From Candidatus Cloacimonadota bacterium (GTDB lineage: Bacteria; Cloacimonadota; Cloacimonadia; Cloacimonadales; TCS61), in assembly GCA_030668345.1 (NCBI GenBank), contig DAOUUD010000098.1, positions 1 through 6,577 of the forward strand: a DNA stretch of 6,577 nt, given 5' to 3'. Every line of letters starts with the position of its first letter. Position 1 is the first letter of the stretch. The notes beneath the pieces are model-generated. The model saw nothing but the letters and a program-made list of their open reading frames with translations, ran no database searches and was not told where the DNA came from. Positions 5,604 through 6,577 of this stretch are shown one piece after another. The translations under genes and the position numbers were made by a program.

Positions 5604-5670
5604 TTGAAAATTATTTATTTAGTCAAAACTAACAAAATCTATTTGTAATTAAAAAAAGAGAGAATAGAAA

Positions 5671-6061
5671 TTGATAGACAAATTGAAAGAATTTCTAAAT
5701 ATGTGGTTCATGCTTGGAGAAATTGTTATTACAATCATTATTCTTCCGTTACGAGCTGTAGTTCTATGGGTATTAAGCGGTCTTGGAGCGGAGCAACACA
5801 GCTACATCAAAGCTCTTCGTAACTGCAATAATTTTTATCACTTATATGTTATTAAGTTTTCTAGACTTCAAAGGATTTCATGCTTCGATTTTAAGTTCCT
5901 TTTTTCAGGGATTGTATTTCAAGATTATTTTCTCATTTTTGATTATAAAATTAATCTATAAATTTGATTGGCGTTCAATGATTATGCTCTTTATTTTATG
6001 GTTTGTCATTCAAATTCCAATAAATATCCTACAAAGTAAATTGTTATCTGCAATATTTTAG
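5671..6061 (+). pseudogene. Small membrane protein, split by an apparent +1 frameshift
   Basis: Two overlapping plus-strand frames appear to be halves of one gene. The first starts at TTG 5671 (GAGAG about seven bases upstream; an in-frame ATG at 5701 is an alternative). It encodes one hydrophobic segment, then GLGAEQHSYIKAL, after which the frame turns polar and stops at 5961. The second frame becomes strongly hydrophobic from about 5810 (LFVTAIIFITYMLLSFLDF) and runs to a stop at 6061 with three further membrane segments. Skipping one base near 5812-5818 would join them into about 129 residues with four membrane segments. The layout loosely recalls Yip1-like membrane proteins, but I do not recognise a family with confidence. 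It may be a decayed gene, a sequence error, or a real frameshift site. It is divergent from the phn operon. Confidence 0.55.
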
Positions 6062-6145
6062 ATAAGATTTAAATTACATCATTATCATCCCTCCCGATAC
6101 GGGAACCAAGGGACCGTCTAATGACAAATATAGCGGAATACGGAT
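6062..6145. other. Spacer between convergent genes
   Basis: An 84-base gap with a short hairpin TCCCG-ATA-CGGGA (6092-6104) but no T tract on either strand, so no intrinsic terminator can be called. The stretch GGGACCGTC at 6110-6118 has no partner in the window. Confidence 0.4.
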
Positions 6146-6577
6146 CTACTCAACCAATTTATCTTCCAGTTCTTTTATCTGCTGGATTAACTTAGCAATA
6201 CGTTCATCCTTTTCCTGAAGTGTTTCATTAAATTTATTTTTTACGATATTATCATAAGCAAGGATGAATTTTAGAGAAAGTTTGATCTTATTTGCCAGTT
6301 TTGTAAGTGCTTCTTCATCTTTTTTACTATAGGTTGTTCCATCGTTTTTCTTACCCAGAGCCAGGAACCATTTATGTTCCAGATCATGAATTATCGGAAT
6401 GATCAGTGCAAAGCTGGCGATCTCCTGCTGATTTTCGTTCAAAGGACCGTAATTGCGGATCATCCTGTTTTCAAGCAAATAAAGATGAATATCTTCTACT
6501 TTCGAGTTTTCTTCAATATCGCTTCCTCTGATTTCGTTGTATTTATAACTTTTCATTTCCTTATCGTAGGAAATCAG
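6146..6577 (-). CDS. GAF-domain protein with C-terminal coiled coil (partial, N-terminus outside window)
   Basis: The visible 143 codons end at a TAG at 6148-6146. An internal ATG exists at 6556, but the frame stays open to the right edge (LISYDKE precedes it). That extension looks like the middle of a GAF fold, so the true start is probably outside the window. The following residues fit the C-terminal half of a GAF domain: polar segment, SFALIIPIIHD strand, then KWFLALGKKNDGTTYSKKDEEALTKLA and a long helix. GAF domains bind small ligands or mediate dimerisation in signalling proteins. The last ~35 residues (NETLQEKDERIAKLIQQIKELEDKL) are charged with heptad-like leucine/isoleucine spacing, suggesting a coiled coil. 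No catalytic output domain follows, so any output would be N-terminal or supplied by a partner. It converges with the small membrane gene. Confidence 0.7.
   Translation of the reverse strand: MISYDKEMKSYKYNEIRGSDIEENSKVEDIHLYLLENRMIRNYGPLNENQQEIASFALIIPIIHDLEHKWFLALGKKNDGTTYSKKDEEALTKLANKIKLSLKFILAYDNIVKNKFNETLQEKDERIAKLIQQIKELEDKLVE

Noticed and set aside
6092..6104. Intrinsic terminator between the convergent genes
   Set aside because: The stem has only five pairs and neither strand shows a following T tract.

Overview
This is an AT-rich bacterial segment in which almost every gene lies on the minus strand. The core is a phosphonate/phosphate-ester type ABC importer of the PhnCDE family. 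Reading in the direction of transcription, from high to low coordinates, the order is: a YjjG/YfnB-like HAD nucleotidase (5466-4786), binding protein PhnD copy 2 (4774-3875), binding protein PhnD copy 1 (3575-2694), ATPase PhnC (2473-1706), permease PhnE (1709-702), and then the N-terminal 142 codons of a second HAD phosphatase that runs off the left edge (426-1). phnC and phnE overlap by ATGA. The first HAD gene and phnD copy 2 are 11 bases apart. A plausible promoter lies at about 5575-5603, so the set may be one operon, but the spacers after each phnD are long and hairpin-rich.

The two phnD genes are tandem paralogues. They align without gaps over 293 residues at about 74% identity (counted by hand). 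They differ at one position predicted to line the ligand pocket: Ala230 in copy 1, Asp230 in copy 2. Each phnD is followed by a copy of the same roughly 145-base element made of four hairpins. The second hairpin has a completely different but still self-complementary stem in the two copies. Two further hairpins of similar design sit in the presumed leader of the operon. No C-P lyase, phosphonatase or phosphite dehydrogenase gene is visible, so the transported compound cannot be fixed from this window.

To the right lies a plus-strand region (5671-6061) that encodes a small membrane protein only if a +1 frameshift is allowed, so it is either a broken gene or contains a sequence error. The right edge carries, on the minus strand, the C-terminal part of a GAF-domain protein ending in a coiled coil (6577-6146, start outside the window).

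The organism cannot be named with certainty. The AT-rich coding, the lipoprotein binding proteins, and spacers full of short palindromes and dispersed repeats suggest an uncultured anaerobe of the FCB/Cloacimonadota kind. That is an inference from general appearance only.
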